A stretch of 64,000 nucleotides of DNA from JAICXG01 sp963801255 (GCA_963801255.1 CAWDEC010000007.1:199306-263305); one strand, 5' to 3'. Numbered from the stretch's first letter, positions 25,131 to 34,698 are shown. Notes: generated by a model not told the origin, from the letters alone. A program made the numbers and translations.

Positions 25131-26230
25131 TCAGCGGCGGGAATCGGAAAGCGCCTTCGGTTTCTTGCCCGGAATGGCGAAGCGTTTCTTTTTGCCTTCC
25201 ACGAAAGCCCGGCGAGCGTCGCGCAGGCTGGCGCCTTCGATGAAATAGACCATCGCGGCGTGACCAATCGCAAAGGTGCCGGCACCCGCTACCATCCCGC
25301 AGACGACATTCCCCCACCCTGGAAAAAACTTTAGCGCAGCGCGCGTGCCTTCGCGCAAAATCATCCCGATGCCGACATTCGCGCCGAGCGCGCCGACAAA
25401 TTCCGTGGCCGCGCGCAGGCTGCGTTCGCGACCGCTGATGTGCATAATTCCAGCGACCATGACCAACTGCAGCGTGGTGAGAATGGGTAAATCAGCGAGC
25501 GGAATCGGCTGCGCGCCCACGGCGGCGCAGATCGCGCTGGTCGATTTCACGAGCAGCTCGGCGATCTCTGCCTGGGCGTGGATGTCGCCGCCACTGCGGA
25601 CTAATTCGACTCGAGCTTCGTTAGGCAGTTCGCGCGCCAGCGCGCGCCGCAGACTTGCGCCTAACGAATAGACCCCGCTGAAGCTGGCCCGGATGGCGGG
25701 CTTGTCCGTTTCCTCTTTGAGAACAGACTGTGCCTCCGCAGTTTGCACCTCAATCAACTTGGCGCCGATCGCGCCGCCACCATTCCCGCCAAGTAGTTTT
25801 TCCAGGCGCTCTATTTCCTTGCGTGATGCGACTTTTGCGCCCCGCTCCGCGGGGAGAAAAAGAACACATCGGCTGGCCGGGTTGTTAATTCTCCACGCAC
25901 AAGGTCGAGTGCATCCGCATCCGCTCCCCGGGCATCAAGTATCTCGATCGACCCGTGTTGACCGAGTGCTACGCTTTGCCAACGATAAAGTCCGGTCAGG
26001 GTTTCGCGCGAAGGGGACTCGTTCTTCTCCGGCATAAAAATGTGCGCGACGAATTCGAGCAGCGGCATCGGATGCGAACCGGTGAGAACGAAGCGCGGTG
26101 GGCGCTGTTGCAGAAAAAGCTCCTTTAACGGGGTCAGTTCGCTCAAGACTGGCTTGCGGATTGAGTCCGGCAGTTTGCCGACAAATCCTTCGAGGCGTTC
26201 GACAATGTGGAGGAGGGCGGAATTGTTCAT
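25131..26230 (-). pseudogene. DUF697 GTPase-like protein, frameshifted, degenerate P-loop
   Basis: Two readings belong to one gene. The first (from ATG 26230) begins MNNSALLHIVERLEGF and runs through PPRFVLTGSHPMPLLEF to ADVFFF. The second carries a DUF697 domain (NEARVELVRSGGDIHAQ, GALGANVGIGMILREG, VCGMVAGAGTFAIGHAAMVYFIEG). Adding one base at the A5 run (25857-25861; T5 on the coding strand) joins them as ...FLPAERGAKVASRKEIERLEKLL, giving 366 residues. DUF697 proteins normally follow a GTPase domain; here the Walker A position reads GSHPMPLLE with no GK[ST], so nucleotide binding is doubtful even in a repaired gene. The shift may be a sequencing error. Confidence 0.7.
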
Positions 26231-26352
26231 TCTGCAGCGATCATTTCCGTGCAAGATGAATCGAAGAGGTGAGATTTGCGAATTTCGGCAATTGGCCTGC
26301 ATGTTGGAAAGAGGAGGCACTTCGTGCTAGGGAATGCGCCCTGGGAATGTTT

Positions 26353-26368
26353 GCCTAACGACTAACGA
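26353..26368 (+). repeat. Motif plus degenerate copy directly upstream of ffh
   Basis: GCCTAACGA (26353-26361) is followed at once by CTAACGA (26362-26368), ending three bases before the ffh ATG, where a ribosome-binding site would be expected. No purine-rich Shine-Dalgarno is visible. Confidence 0.6.
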
Positions 26369-26371
26369 TTC

Positions 26372-27691
26372 ATGTTTTCCCAACTTGGTGACAAACTGCA
26401 GGATATCTTTAAGGACCTGCGCGGGCATGGCACGATCAGTGAGGCGAACGTCAGCGAAGCCATGCGTCAGGTGCGGCTCGCCTTGCTCGAGGCGGATGTC
26501 GATTACCAGGTCGCGAAGAATTTTGTCGCCAGGGTAAAAGAAAAAGCACTCGGCGAAGAAGTGCTGCGCAGCGTTACCCCGGGACAGCAAATCGTAAAAA
26601 TTTTCCACGACGAGCTGGCTGCGCTTCTCGGGGGTGACGCCGAGCCTCTCAATCTTGCCAAGCCGGCGCGCATTCTCATGGTCGGCTTGAACGGCGCGGG
26701 AAAAACAACTTCCTCGGCCAAGTTGGCCAACTATCTCAGGAAACAAGGCCGCCTACCCCTCCTTATCGCTTCTGACTTACAGCGGCCGGCAGCCATCGAG
26801 CAACTGGCAACGTTAGGCAAACAAGTTGGCGTCCCGGTTTACACTCCGCTATCCGACGAAAAGGATGTGAGACGTTCGGCGGCTGCCAGTCTGGAATGGG
26901 CGGCGCAGCAGAATGGCAATGTCCAGATTTTCGATACCGCCGGTCGCCAGGAAATCGACACCGCGTTGATTGAGGAAATCAAGCGGCTGAAGGAATTTCT
27001 CCAGCCCCAGGAAGTCCTGCTGGTGGCCGATGCCGCCACGGGTCAGCAGGCAGTAAGCGTCGCAACACATTTCCACGAAGCTCTTGGAATTACGGGCATT
27101 GTCCTGACGAAACTCGATGGCGACGCGCGCGGCGGCGCAGCGCTTTCCATGCGCGAAGTCACGCAGCGTCCGATCAAGTTTGCTGGCGTCGGCGAGAAGC
27201 TGGATCAATTCGAGGCGTTCGTACCCGATCGCATGGCGGGCCGCATTCTGGGCATGGGCGATATTGTCGGCCTGGTCGAAAAAGCCGCCGAGGCGATCGA
27301 CGAAGAAGAAGCCGCGCGGATGGAGGAGAAGCTCCGGACGGCGTCGTTCGATTTCAATGATTTCCTCGCCCAATTCAAAATGATGCGAAAACTCGGGCCG
27401 CTCGAAAGCATCATCGGGATGTTGCCGGGCGCGAGTAATCTCAAAGGCATGAACATTGACGAAAAACAGCTCAAGCGAACAGAAGCGATTGTTCTTTCGA
27501 TGACGAACGAAGAACGCAAACGTCCCGACATTCTGAACGCGCGCCGGAGGCAGCGAATCGCCCGCGGGAGCGGGAGTAGCGTAACGGAGGTGAACGATCT
27601 GCTGCAGCGTTTCAACCAGATGCGCAAGCTGATGAAGAACGCGGGCAAGATGAAGCGAATGATGGCCCGTATGTCGCGCGCAAAGACCTGA
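26372..27691 (+). CDS. ffh: Signal recognition particle protein Ffh (SRP54)
   Basis: A 439-residue SRP GTPase that binds signal sequences and 4.5S RNA and docks with FtsY. An N domain (residues 1-85) is followed by the G domain: GLNGAGKTTSSAKLA, DTAGRQEID and TKLDGDARGGAALS. The methionine-rich M domain (MRKLGPLESIIGMLPG, RRQRIARGSGSSVTEVNDLLQRF, MRKLMKNAGKMKRMM) completes it. Length and motifs are normal. It is followed 80 bases later by rpsP, a common bacterial pairing. A motif variant at 26811 reads T-L-G. Confidence 0.98.
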   Translation: MFSQLGDKLQDIFKDLRGHGTISEANVSEAMRQVRLALLEADVDYQVAKNFVARVKEKALGEEVLRSVTPGQQIVKIFHDELAALLGGDAEPLNLAKPARILMVGLNGAGKTTSSAKLANYLRKQGRLPLLIASDLQRPAAIEQLATLGKQVGVPVYTPLSDEKDVRRSAAASLEWAAQQNGNVQIFDTAGRQEIDTALIEEIKRLKEFLQPQEVLLVADAATGQQAVSVATHFHEALGITGIVLTKLDGDARGGAALSMREVTQRPIKFAGVGEKLDQFEAFVPDRMAGRILGMGDIVGLVEKAAEAIDEEEAARMEEKLRTASFDFNDFLAQFKMMRKLGPLESIIGMLPGASNLKGMNIDEKQLKRTEAIVLSMTNEERKRPDILNARRRQRIARGSGSSVTEVNDLLQRFNQMRKLMKNAGKMKRMMARMSRAKT

Positions 27692-27771
27692 CTTGCGATT
27701 CTCCCGAAATGCGCGATTCGTTCCATCCCTCGAAACTCGCAGACCTCCCGACAAACACTCGATTTTGCAGT

Positions 27772-28065
27772 ATGGCCGTTTCAATTAGACTACGCAGGGA
27801 AGGGACGAAGAATCGCCCCTATTATAAAATCGTCGTGGCGGACAGTCGCAGTCCGCGCGATGGAAAATTTATCGAGATTATCGGCACCTACGACCCGAAG
27901 CTGAAATCCGATAATAGCAGCTTGAAGATCGATCGCGCCGAACATTGGCTGGCGCGAGGAGCTCAGCCATCCGATACGGTGCGGAGTTTATTGAAGAAGA
28001 ATCGTGCCCGCGCCGCCGCAGCGCCAACCGCCAAAGATGTTTCGGCGGAATCGCAAGTGGCATAA
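27772..28065 (+). CDS. rpsP: 30S ribosomal protein S16
   Basis: A 97-residue protein beginning MAVSIRLRREGTKNRPYYKIVVADSRSPRDGKFIEIIGTYDP, the canonical S16 sequence. The ATG at 27772 is chosen by homology; the upstream in-frame stretch is not conserved. It follows ffh, and an apparent terminator lies 25 bases after the stop. The C-terminus is an alanine-rich extension of about 20 residues. Confidence 0.98.
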   Translation: MAVSIRLRREGTKNRPYYKIVVADSRSPRDGKFIEIIGTYDPKLKSDNSSLKIDRAEHWLARGAQPSDTVRSLLKKNRARAAAAPTAKDVSAESQVA

Positions 28066-28090
28066 GCAAACCTCTTAAGGCGATTCCCTG

Positions 28091-28114
28091 GCGGGATACC
28101 CCGCTTCATTTTTT
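28091..28114 (+). terminator. Probable intrinsic terminator of ffh-rpsP
   Basis: GCGGG, a 4-base loop and CCCGC are followed by TTCATTTTTT. A second stem (GGTTGC/GCAACC at 28138-28153) follows without a clear T-run. Confidence 0.65.
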
Positions 28115-28203
28115 CCTGACCTCGCGGAAGGTATCTGGGTTGCTATCGCAACCTTCTGCCACTGCAGCCCGCTAAACGAATCGCGACGAGTGGCGTTCCG
28201 CCC

Positions 28204-29175
28204 TCATCGCTTCCTCTTTTGTGACGGTGTCGGCGTCGGTTCCACCACCTGCTCCCCGGGATACTTTTTCGTTGAGGGCCAGATTAAGCGCCACGGCTGA
28301 GCACGTAACGTGGCACTGAGGTCTTTTGTGTTGCTGATCGTTTTTTGCAGCTCAGGTCCCATCCGGCCGATGGTGGTATCCAGTTTCTCGGAAGCATTGC
28401 GGAAATTCGAGAGAGTGACTGCAATATTGTCGTTGCGCGTCAGTTGATCGCTCAGGCTTTCGATGTGAGCGAGCGACTTTGAGAGATCGCTGTCGGGTTC
28501 GGTCAGCTTATTGAGATGTTCGGTGAAAATTTTGAACTGCAAGAGTCCGAGAGTCAGTGGGGCATCATCATCTGTGATTTGGCTCAGGTTGGCCACGGTA
28601 CTTTGCAATTCCTTTAATGTCGCGGTCGCCTCGGTCGCAACCGGTTGCACGATGCCGAGCAGTTTGGAAATCGCCTCGGAAAAATCGGCCACCCGATTGC
28701 CGACAAAAACCTGCCCGGCCTGGGCGCGCTGCGCATGATCATTGCCTTCGGAAATGTCGATCGCCGTTTCGCCTAACAAACCGAGCGTCAATAGCCTGAT
28801 ATTGCAGTTTTTGTAAATCAGCGCGGTGCGATCAACTTCGATGTCGATTCGGGCTTCTATTCGCGGCAAAACATTTGGCGCGCCAGGAGCCGGACTTATC
28901 GTGACCGTTCCGAGATTTCCGGCCGCTTCAAAAGCGTGAGCTACCTCCTCGCGGGAAACGGGCGAATTCAGCGATTTCACCTGGCCAATCTTGCGGCCGG
29001 CAAGCAGAACCGGCGCACCCAGGTTGATACCGGCGGCGTTATCAAAATAAAGCCGGTAAATGACCAGAGGACGAAAAAGCCCCGGCGCACCCAGCATGAT
29101 GAGAATAAATGTCAGGACAGCCAGCGTGCTCAATACGAGCAGGCCGGTCATGATCTCATTTCGTCGCAACTGCAT
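28204..29175 (-). CDS. MlaD-like MCE-domain lipid transport protein
   Basis: A 323-residue protein with one N-terminal membrane anchor (EIMTGLLVLSTLAVLTFILIMLGAPGLF), an MCE domain (YRLYFDNAAGINLGAPVLLAGRKIGQVKSL) and a long helical C-terminal region with LSQITDDDAPLT and NTKDLSATLR segments. MCE proteins form hexameric rings that bridge the periplasm for phospholipid transport. It overlaps the ATPase gene by 20 bases and is last in the permease-ATPase-MCE operon. MlaC and MlaB homologues are not present in the window. Confidence 0.9.
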   Translation of the reverse strand: MQLRRNEIMTGLLVLSTLAVLTFILIMLGAPGLFRPLVIYRLYFDNAAGINLGAPVLLAGRKIGQVKSLNSPVSREEVAHAFEAAGNLGTVTISPAPGAPNVLPRIEARIDIEVDRTALIYKNCNIRLLTLGLLGETAIDISEGNDHAQRAQAGQVFVGNRVADFSEAISKLLGIVQPVATEATATLKELQSTVANLSQITDDDAPLTLGLLQFKIFTEHLNKLTEPDSDLSKSLAHIESLSDQLTRNDNIAVTLSNFRNASEKLDTTIGRMGPELQKTISNTKDLSATLRAQPWRLIWPSTKKYPGEQVVEPTPTPSQKRKR

Positions 29176-29947
29176 CTTTGCTTCCTTCCAGGATAGGACC
29201 TTCGGTGCTGCCGCTCAGGAATTGCCGCACGACCGGATGATCCGATTTCTTAAACTCTTCCGGGGGGGCGTCGGCAATCACCTCGCCGTGATAGAGCATA
29301 GCCATTCGTGTGCCGATGCGAAATGCACTATCCATTTCGTGCGTCACGATAATCGAAGTGACCTTCGAACTTTCCGTCAGACTGATGATCAACTCGTCGA
29401 TTACCGAGCTGATGACCGGGTCGAGGCCGGCGGAGGGTTCGTCGAAAAGAATCAACTCCGGATCCATCACTAAAGCGCGCGCCAGGCTAACGCGTTTGCG
29501 CATGCCACCGCTTAACTCCGATGGGATTTGCAATTTCGCCTCCGACATGCCGACTAACTCCAGCTTTTCGTCCACGATCTTATCAATCTCCGCCGGGCTT
29601 TTGCGGGTCAATTCTTCCAGCGGCAGGGCTACGTTATCGCGCACATTGCGCGAGCTGAGGAGCGCGGAGTATTGGTAAACCATTCCGATCTGCGTGCGCA
29701 CGTGTTGCAGCTTGCGGCGTTTGAGGCGGCCAATCTCAAATTTTTTGAAGAAAATTTCGCCGCTCGTCGGTTGAAGAATGCCGAGAATCAAACGCAGGAT
29801 AGTGCTTTTGCCGCTGCCGCTCTGGCCCATGATCACCAGCCGATCGAGCGGTTCGACTTTCAGCGAAACACCGTTGAGCACTTTCTTGGTTGGAAACTCG
29901 AGCACGACATCACGCAGCTCGACGACGTGGTTAGACGGCTCGCTCAC
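29156..29947 (-). CDS. mlaF: ABC transporter ATPase, MlaF-like
   Basis: A 263-residue ATPase. Walker A is MGQSGSGKSTILRL, the signature LSGGMRKRVSLARAL and Walker B LILFDEPSAGLDP; the H-loop lies in TSIIVTHEMDSAF. These match the phospholipid (Mla/Ttg2A) ABC subfamily. It energises the MlaE-like permease, whose stop overlaps its ATG (ATGA at 29944-29947). Confidence 0.94.
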   Translation of the reverse strand: MSEPSNHVVELRDVVLEFPTKKVLNGVSLKVEPLDRLVIMGQSGSGKSTILRLILGILQPTSGEIFFKKFEIGRLKRRKLQHVRTQIGMVYQYSALLSSRNVRDNVALPLEELTRKSPAEIDKIVDEKLELVGMSEAKLQIPSELSGGMRKRVSLARALVMDPELILFDEPSAGLDPVISSVIDELIISLTESSKVTSIIVTHEMDSAFRIGTRMAMLYHGEVIADAPPEEFKKSDHPVVRQFLSGSTEGPILEGSKDAVATK

Positions 29948-30792
29948 GGGAAAAAGACGATGTAGACGATATTAAAGAGCGTGTCGAAGCCGATTACAGT
30001 CGTGATCGCCGTCACAACACTCGAGGTGGTCGAAGTGCCGACGCCGGCCGCGCCGCCTGTAACGGTCAACCCGCGATAACAGGCGATGGCGCCGATCAAC
30101 AGTCCAAACAGAAAACTCTTCAGGATGCCGGTGACGATATCGCGCATGAGCAGGCTGTGCAGAACGAGGTCCTGGAAATACACGAACGCTATGCTGAAAT
30201 ACGCACGAGAAATCATGGCGGTTGCAAGAATCGCCGCCACGCTCGAGATCACACTCAGGCAAGGCATGAGGGCAAAAAGGGCGAGCATCCGCGGCGCCAC
30301 TAGAAATCGCAGCGGACCGATCCCCATCGCCTCGATCGCCTCGACTTCTTCCGAGACCTGCATCGTGCCAAGCTCGGCGGTAAACGATGCGCCAATCCGA
30401 GCCGCCAGCATGATTCCGGTGAGCAGCGGTCCTAATTCCCGCGTGAACGCAATCGCCACCAAGCCCGGCACCAGCCGTTCCGTCCCAAAGCGCTGTAACT
30501 GATAACCCGTCAGCAGCGCCATCGTGAGACCCAAAAAAAACGAAACCATTGCCACCAGCGGCACCGAGCCAACGCCAGCCCGTTCGGTGTATCGGAAAAA
30601 ACTCGAAGCTCGAAACGGTGCCCGCCCTCGTCGAATGCGGTCGAGCGTTTCGGCGAGCGTGTTAATAATGAACCAAAACATGCTCCCGATCTCGATGATC
30701 GCGGCCCGGCTCTTTTCGCCCACGTCCGCCACGACCACGACAGGCGCCGTAACAAGGCTTTCGCCATGCGGTGGATGGATTTGATTGGGCAT
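29944..30792 (-). CDS. mlaE: ABC transporter permease, MlaE-like
   Basis: A 282-residue inner-membrane permease. GLTMALLTGYQLQRFGTE, ARIGASFTAELGTMQVSEEVEAIEAMGI and the C-terminal VTGGAAGVGTSTTSSVVTAITTVIGFDTLFNIV are the MlaE/YrbE signature. The N-terminal 30 residues are hydrophilic and variable, so the exact start is uncertain. It is the first gene of the operon and is divergent from the isoaspartyl peptidase. Confidence 0.93.
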   Translation of the reverse strand: MPNQIHPPHGESLVTAPVVVVADVGEKSRAAIIEIGSMFWFIINTLAETLDRIRRGRAPFRASSFFRYTERAGVGSVPLVAMVSFFLGLTMALLTGYQLQRFGTERLVPGLVAIAFTRELGPLLTGIMLAARIGASFTAELGTMQVSEEVEAIEAMGIGPLRFLVAPRMLALFALMPCLSVISSVAAILATAMISRAYFSIAFVYFQDLVLHSLLMRDIVTGILKSFLFGLLIGAIACYRGLTVTGGAAGVGTSTTSSVVTAITTVIGFDTLFNIVYIVFFP

Positions 30793-30896
30793 ACGTGTGC
30801 GGGGAGCAACGCAAGTTGCCTTACATCAAGAGAGCGGCAAGTTTCCCGCTTCAAGCACCGCATTCCATAATCGCTCGACGCAAGGCGCTTCTCACT

Positions 30897-31886
30897 ATGC
30901 TTCGATTCTCTCTCGCTCTCTGCTTTGTCATTTTCTCACTTGTCGGAGATGGCGCGGCGCAGGAAAAGAACGCCGCAATGAAATTCGTCCTCGTTGTTCA
31001 CGGCGGAGCCGGCACCATTGATCGCGCGGAGATGACGGCGGAGAACGAAGCGGCTCACCGCGACGGAATTGCCCACGCCCTCAAGGACGGTTACGAAGTG
31101 CTGGCGCGCGGCGGCTCGAGTCTCGATGCCGTCGAAGCAGCGGTGCGGAAATTAGAGGACAATCCGCTTTTCAACGCCGGCAAAGGCGCCGTCTTCACGC
31201 ACGAAGGAACAAACGAACTCGATGCCGCGATCATGGATGGGAAAACGCTTCGGGCCGGCGCGGTCGCCGGCGTAAAGCACATCCGGAATCCAATCAGTCT
31301 TGCGCGAATGGTGATGGAAAAATCGCCGCATGTTTTGTTCGCAGGCGTCGGGGCCGAAGATTTCGCAAAACGTATGGGAATGGGATTGGTCGACGAGAAA
31401 TATTTCTACACGGAAGAACGCTGGCAGGCTTTGCAAAAACTGAAGGAATCTCCTGCACCAGCGCTCGACCGGGATAAACACGGCACCGTTGGGGCAGTCG
31501 CGCTGGATCAGGCGGGCGATCTGGCGGCGGCGACTTCCACCGGGGGAGTGACGAACAAGCTTCCCGGTCGTGTCGGCGATTCACCCATCATTGGCGCCGG
31601 CACTTACGCAAACAACCAAACGTGCGCTGTTTCCTGCACGGGCGATGGCGAGTATTTCATTCGCACCGCAGTGGCACATACTGTCTCTGACCTGATGGAA
31701 TACAAAGGTGTTTCCGTGCAAGACGCAGCGAAAATGGCGTTGCAAAAGGCGAAAGATCTTGGCGGCAGCGGCGGACTAATCGCGATGGACAAGGCGGGCC
31801 ATTTTGCCATGCCGTTTAATACGTCCGGGATGTATCGCGGCTCGGTGGACTCTGAGGGAAAAATCGCCGTCGAGATTTACCGTTGA
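30897..31886 (+). CDS. iaaA: Isoaspartyl peptidase / plant-type L-asparaginase
   Basis: A 329-residue Ntn-hydrolase precursor with an apparent signal peptide (LRFSLALCFVIFSLVGDGAAQ). It is made as a proenzyme that cleaves itself before the threonine in DKHGTVGAVALD, giving alpha and beta subunits. HGGAGTI near the N-terminus, GNELD-like TNELDAAIMDG and GTGDGEYFIR-like CTGDGEYFIRTAVA are family signatures. It removes isoaspartyl residues from peptides or hydrolyses asparagine. I used the ATG at 30897, where the signal sequence starts. Confidence 0.92.
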   Translation: MLRFSLALCFVIFSLVGDGAAQEKNAAMKFVLVVHGGAGTIDRAEMTAENEAAHRDGIAHALKDGYEVLARGGSSLDAVEAAVRKLEDNPLFNAGKGAVFTHEGTNELDAAIMDGKTLRAGAVAGVKHIRNPISLARMVMEKSPHVLFAGVGAEDFAKRMGMGLVDEKYFYTEERWQALQKLKESPAPALDRDKHGTVGAVALDQAGDLAAATSTGGVTNKLPGRVGDSPIIGAGTYANNQTCAVSCTGDGEYFIRTAVAHTVSDLMEYKGVSVQDAAKMALQKAKDLGGSGGLIAMDKAGHFAMPFNTSGMYRGSVDSEGKIAVEIYR

Positions 31887-31951
31887 AGTCAAAGCAATTG
31901 GAACTTCTCCGCCTCAACTTGCCAGCTTTCGCGTGCTGCAGGCTCGGCGCT

Positions 31952-32182
31952 TTATTCGACGATCTCGAGCGTGGCCTTTTGTCCGTGGCGCGCCGCGGCG
32001 CTGGCGAGCAGGGCGCGAATGGCGCGAATGGTTTGCCCGTTGCGCCCAATGACGCGGCCAACATCACTCTGTCGCATTTGGAGACGAAAAAGCGTGAAGC
32101 GGCCCTGGGGAATCTCTGAGAGAATAACTTCGTCGGGAAATTCGACCAGTTGCCTAACGATGAACTCGAGGAATTGCAGCAC
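31952..32182 (-). CDS. khpA: KH-domain RNA-binding protein KhpA
   Basis: A 76-residue protein that is essentially one KH domain, with the GxxG loop in VGRVIGRNGQTIRAIRALL. KhpA works with KhpB/Jag as a global RNA chaperone in several bacteria. It often follows rpsP; here it stands 4 kb away, divergent from lpxC. A dispersed octamer (32152-32160) lies near its 5' end. Confidence 0.93.
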   Translation of the reverse strand: MLQFLEFIVRQLVEFPDEVILSEIPQGRFTLFRLQMRQSDVGRVIGRNGQTIRAIRALLASAAARHGQKATLEIVE

Positions 32183-32262
32183 CCGCGCATCTTATCGACG
32201 GAGCCGTCGATTGTCCATCGCAGCTGGCGATGAGCGCTGATCTCTGCTAGTTAGGCGCAGAG

Positions 32263-33585
32263 ATGCCTTCTGCCGCCGAGGTTCAACACACACTTGCCAA
32301 AGCCGCGTCGCTCACCGGCACTTCGCTCCACACTGGCGCGCGCGCTTCGCTGACGATTCAACCCGCGCCACCGAATTCCGGGATTAAGTTCAAGCGTAAA
32401 GACCTGCAGGACGAACCGACGGTCGACGCGACAATTGCGAATGTAAAAACGGTCGAGCGCGCCACGACGATCGGCGAAGGCACGATGCGTGTGCACACCG
32501 TCGAACATGTGCTTTCGGCCCTTTCCGCGCTCGGGGTTGACAATGCGGTTGTCGAGATGGACGCGAATGAGCCGCCGATCGGCGACGGAAGCGCACTCAT
32601 GTTTGTCGAGGCGATCCGGAAAGCCGGTCTGGTCGCGCAGGAAGCGCCGCGCGCTTTTTTCCGAGTACGCGAGCCTATTTCTGTCGAGACCAAAGGCGGA
32701 TCGCTCCTCGTCCTCTTGCCTGACGATCAATTTCGCATCTCCTGCACGCAGGCGGGTCCGAACGGGCGCTTCACCCAGTTCTTTTCCACCGCCATTACGC
32801 CCGCGATCTACGAACGGGAAATCGCTCCCGCGCGCACTTTCGTTTACTACGAAGACGTCCAGCCCTTAATGGAGAAGAATCTCATCAAGGGTGGCAGCCT
32901 GGAGAATGCGATCGTTGTCAGAGGCGATTCTGTTTTGAGCAAGGAGCCGCTGCGTTTTGCCGATGAATTCGTTAGGCATAAGATCCTCGATATTATTGGC
33001 GACCTGGCCTTGTTCGGCCGCGCTATTCGCGGACACGTCGTGGCGGTCAAGCCCGGTCACAGCGCGAACACGGACCTCGCCCGCGCCCTTGCCAAGGCGC
33101 AGGCTGCAACGGAGGCGATGCTGCCGAAACGCAACTTCCCCTCCGATGAAGGCGCGCTCGACATCAATGCGGTCATGGCCATTCTCCCCCATCGCTATCC
33201 CTTTCTCATGATCGATCGTATTCTCTCCTTCGACGGCGACACGAAATGCGTCGGGATCAAATCGGTCACGATTAACGAGCCATTTTTCCAAGGTCACTTC
33301 CCGGGGCACCCGGTGATGCCCGGCGTCCTGCAGGTCGAAGCGATGGCGCAGGTAGCGAGCGTACTCATGATGCGGATCAGCAAGAGCGCCAGTCGCGTCG
33401 GTTACTTCATGAGCGCGGATGGAGTGAAGTTTCGGAAGCCGGTTTTCCCGGGCGACACGCTTATCATCCACGCCGAGCTGACAAAGGCGCGGGGCAATAA
33501 ACTGGCCAAAGCGATGTGCAAATGTGTCGTGAACGACGCGGTCGTCTCGGAAGGTGAGCTAATGTTTACCTTTCTCGACCAGTGA
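32263..33585 (+). CDS. lpxC/fabZ: LpxC-FabZ fusion: UDP-3-O-acyl-GlcNAc deacetylase / 3-hydroxyacyl-ACP dehydratase
   Basis: A 440-residue bifunctional protein. Residues 1-295 are LpxC, the committed zinc deacetylase of lipid A synthesis: SLTGTSLHTG, HTVEHVLSALSALGVDNAVVEMDANEPPIGDGSA and HKILDIIGDLALFG carry the zinc-ligand regions. Residues 303-440 are FabZ, with HRYPFLMIDRI (catalytic His) and GHFPGHPVMPGVLQVEAMAQ (catalytic Glu). Fusions of this kind are known in Bacteroidetes, Chlorobi and some Verrucomicrobia. It overlaps lpxA by four bases (GTGA). A dispersed octamer reads V-R in FVRHK. Confidence 0.97.
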   Translation: MPSAAEVQHTLAKAASLTGTSLHTGARASLTIQPAPPNSGIKFKRKDLQDEPTVDATIANVKTVERATTIGEGTMRVHTVEHVLSALSALGVDNAVVEMDANEPPIGDGSALMFVEAIRKAGLVAQEAPRAFFRVREPISVETKGGSLLVLLPDDQFRISCTQAGPNGRFTQFFSTAITPAIYEREIAPARTFVYYEDVQPLMEKNLIKGGSLENAIVVRGDSVLSKEPLRFADEFVRHKILDIIGDLALFGRAIRGHVVAVKPGHSANTDLARALAKAQAATEAMLPKRNFPSDEGALDINAVMAILPHRYPFLMIDRILSFDGDTKCVGIKSVTINEPFFQGHFPGHPVMPGVLQVEAMAQVASVLMMRISKSASRVGYFMSADGVKFRKPVFPGDTLIIHAELTKARGNKLAKAMCKCVVNDAVVSEGELMFTFLDQ

Positions 33586-34361
33586 GCGGGACGACAATCC
33601 ATCCCACCGCAATAGTCGATCCTGCGGCGCAGCTTGGCGCGGGCACGATGGTCGGCCCGTATTGTGTGATCGCAGCTGGCGTGTCGTTAGGCGAAAATTG
33701 CTGGCTCCAACATCACGTTACCCTCTGCGGTCCTCTCGCCGCCGGGAACGGAAACAAATTCTACGCTTATTGCTCGATCGGCCAGCAAACCCAGGACCTG
33801 AAGTATCGCGGTGAGCCGACGTATCTCGAGATCGGCGAGGGCAATTGTTTTCGGGAGTTCGTCACAATCAATCGCAGCACGACGGAAAGCGGAAAGACAC
33901 GCGTTGGCAGCGGCGGAAACTTCCTTGCCTATTCGCATATCGGACATGACTGCACAGTTGGCGACGAGGTGATCTTTTCGAACAACGGAACACTCGCCGG
34001 TCACGTCCAGGTGGGCGATCACGCGGTCATCGGCGGATTGACGGCAGTGCATCAATTTTGCCGGATCGGAAGATTCGCCATCACCGGCGGTTGCTCCAAG
34101 ATCGTACAAGACGTGCCGCCCTTCATGATCGCGGATGGCAATCCAGCAGAAGTGCGAGGGATCAACCAGGTCGGACTTGAGCGTGCCGGCGTTTCCCAGG
34201 AAATGATCAAGCCGATCAAGCAGGCGTATCGCTTGATTTACCGCTCGAATCTAAATACGGCGCAGGCTGTCGCGGAGTTGCGCGATAAGCTGAGCGCGAG
34301 CGACGAAGTCCAGGCTATCGCACGATTTATTGAGGAGAGCGAGCGGGGTATCATTCGTTAG
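33582..34361 (+). CDS. lpxA: UDP-N-acetylglucosamine O-acyltransferase LpxA
   Basis: A 259-residue left-handed beta-helix trimer that performs the first acylation of lipid A synthesis. Hexapeptide repeats run from TTIHPTAIVDPAAQLGAGTMVGPYCVI; the catalytic histidine is in AYSHIGHDC. The C-terminal helical domain follows HQFCRIGRFAITGGCSKIVQDVPPFMIADGNPAEVRGIN. The start is GTG, overlapping the lpxC-fabZ stop. Its TAG stop is part of TCGTTAG. An internal octamer reads S-L-G. Confidence 0.97.
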   Translation: MSGTTIHPTAIVDPAAQLGAGTMVGPYCVIAAGVSLGENCWLQHHVTLCGPLAAGNGNKFYAYCSIGQQTQDLKYRGEPTYLEIGEGNCFREFVTINRSTTESGKTRVGSGGNFLAYSHIGHDCTVGDEVIFSNNGTLAGHVQVGDHAVIGGLTAVHQFCRIGRFAITGGCSKIVQDVPPFMIADGNPAEVRGINQVGLERAGVSQEMIKPIKQAYRLIYRSNLNTAQAVAELRDKLSASDEVQAIARFIEESERGIIR

Positions 34362-34365
34362 CAAA

Positions 34366-34674
34366 ATGAAAGTCGCCAACGTCCAGAATACCAGAGAGTG
34401 GTTTGAAGTGTTACAAACGAGTGAGAAAAGCCAGATCGCGGTGATGACCTTGCGGCCCGGCGGGGCAAGTGGTTCTTCGGCTAGCTCGCATGAGGACAGC
34501 GAGCAAGTTCTGCTCGTTCTCAAAGGCGAAGTGGAAGGCGAGATCGCGAGCGAAAAGCGCCTCCTGCACGAGGGGGACGCGGTCTTGATTCCTGCCGGCG
34601 TCAAACATCGCTTTGTCAACCACAGCGACGCGCCAGCCGTGACCTTCAACGTCTATTCGCCGCCGGAATATTGA
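34366..34674 (+). CDS. Cupin-domain protein
   Basis: A 102-residue single cupin barrel. SSHEDSEQVLLVLKGEVEGEI and GDAVLIPAGVKHRFVNHSD are the two cupin motifs, with probable metal ligands His/Glu in the first and His in the second. It lies four bases after lpxA and may share its mRNA. The substrate is unknown. Confidence 0.85.
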   Translation: MKVANVQNTREWFEVLQTSEKSQIAVMTLRPGGASGSSASSHEDSEQVLLVLKGEVEGEIASEKRLLHEGDAVLIPAGVKHRFVNHSDAPAVTFNVYSPPEY

Positions 34675-34698
34675 GCGCGGCCCGGATCGCCGGACGAA

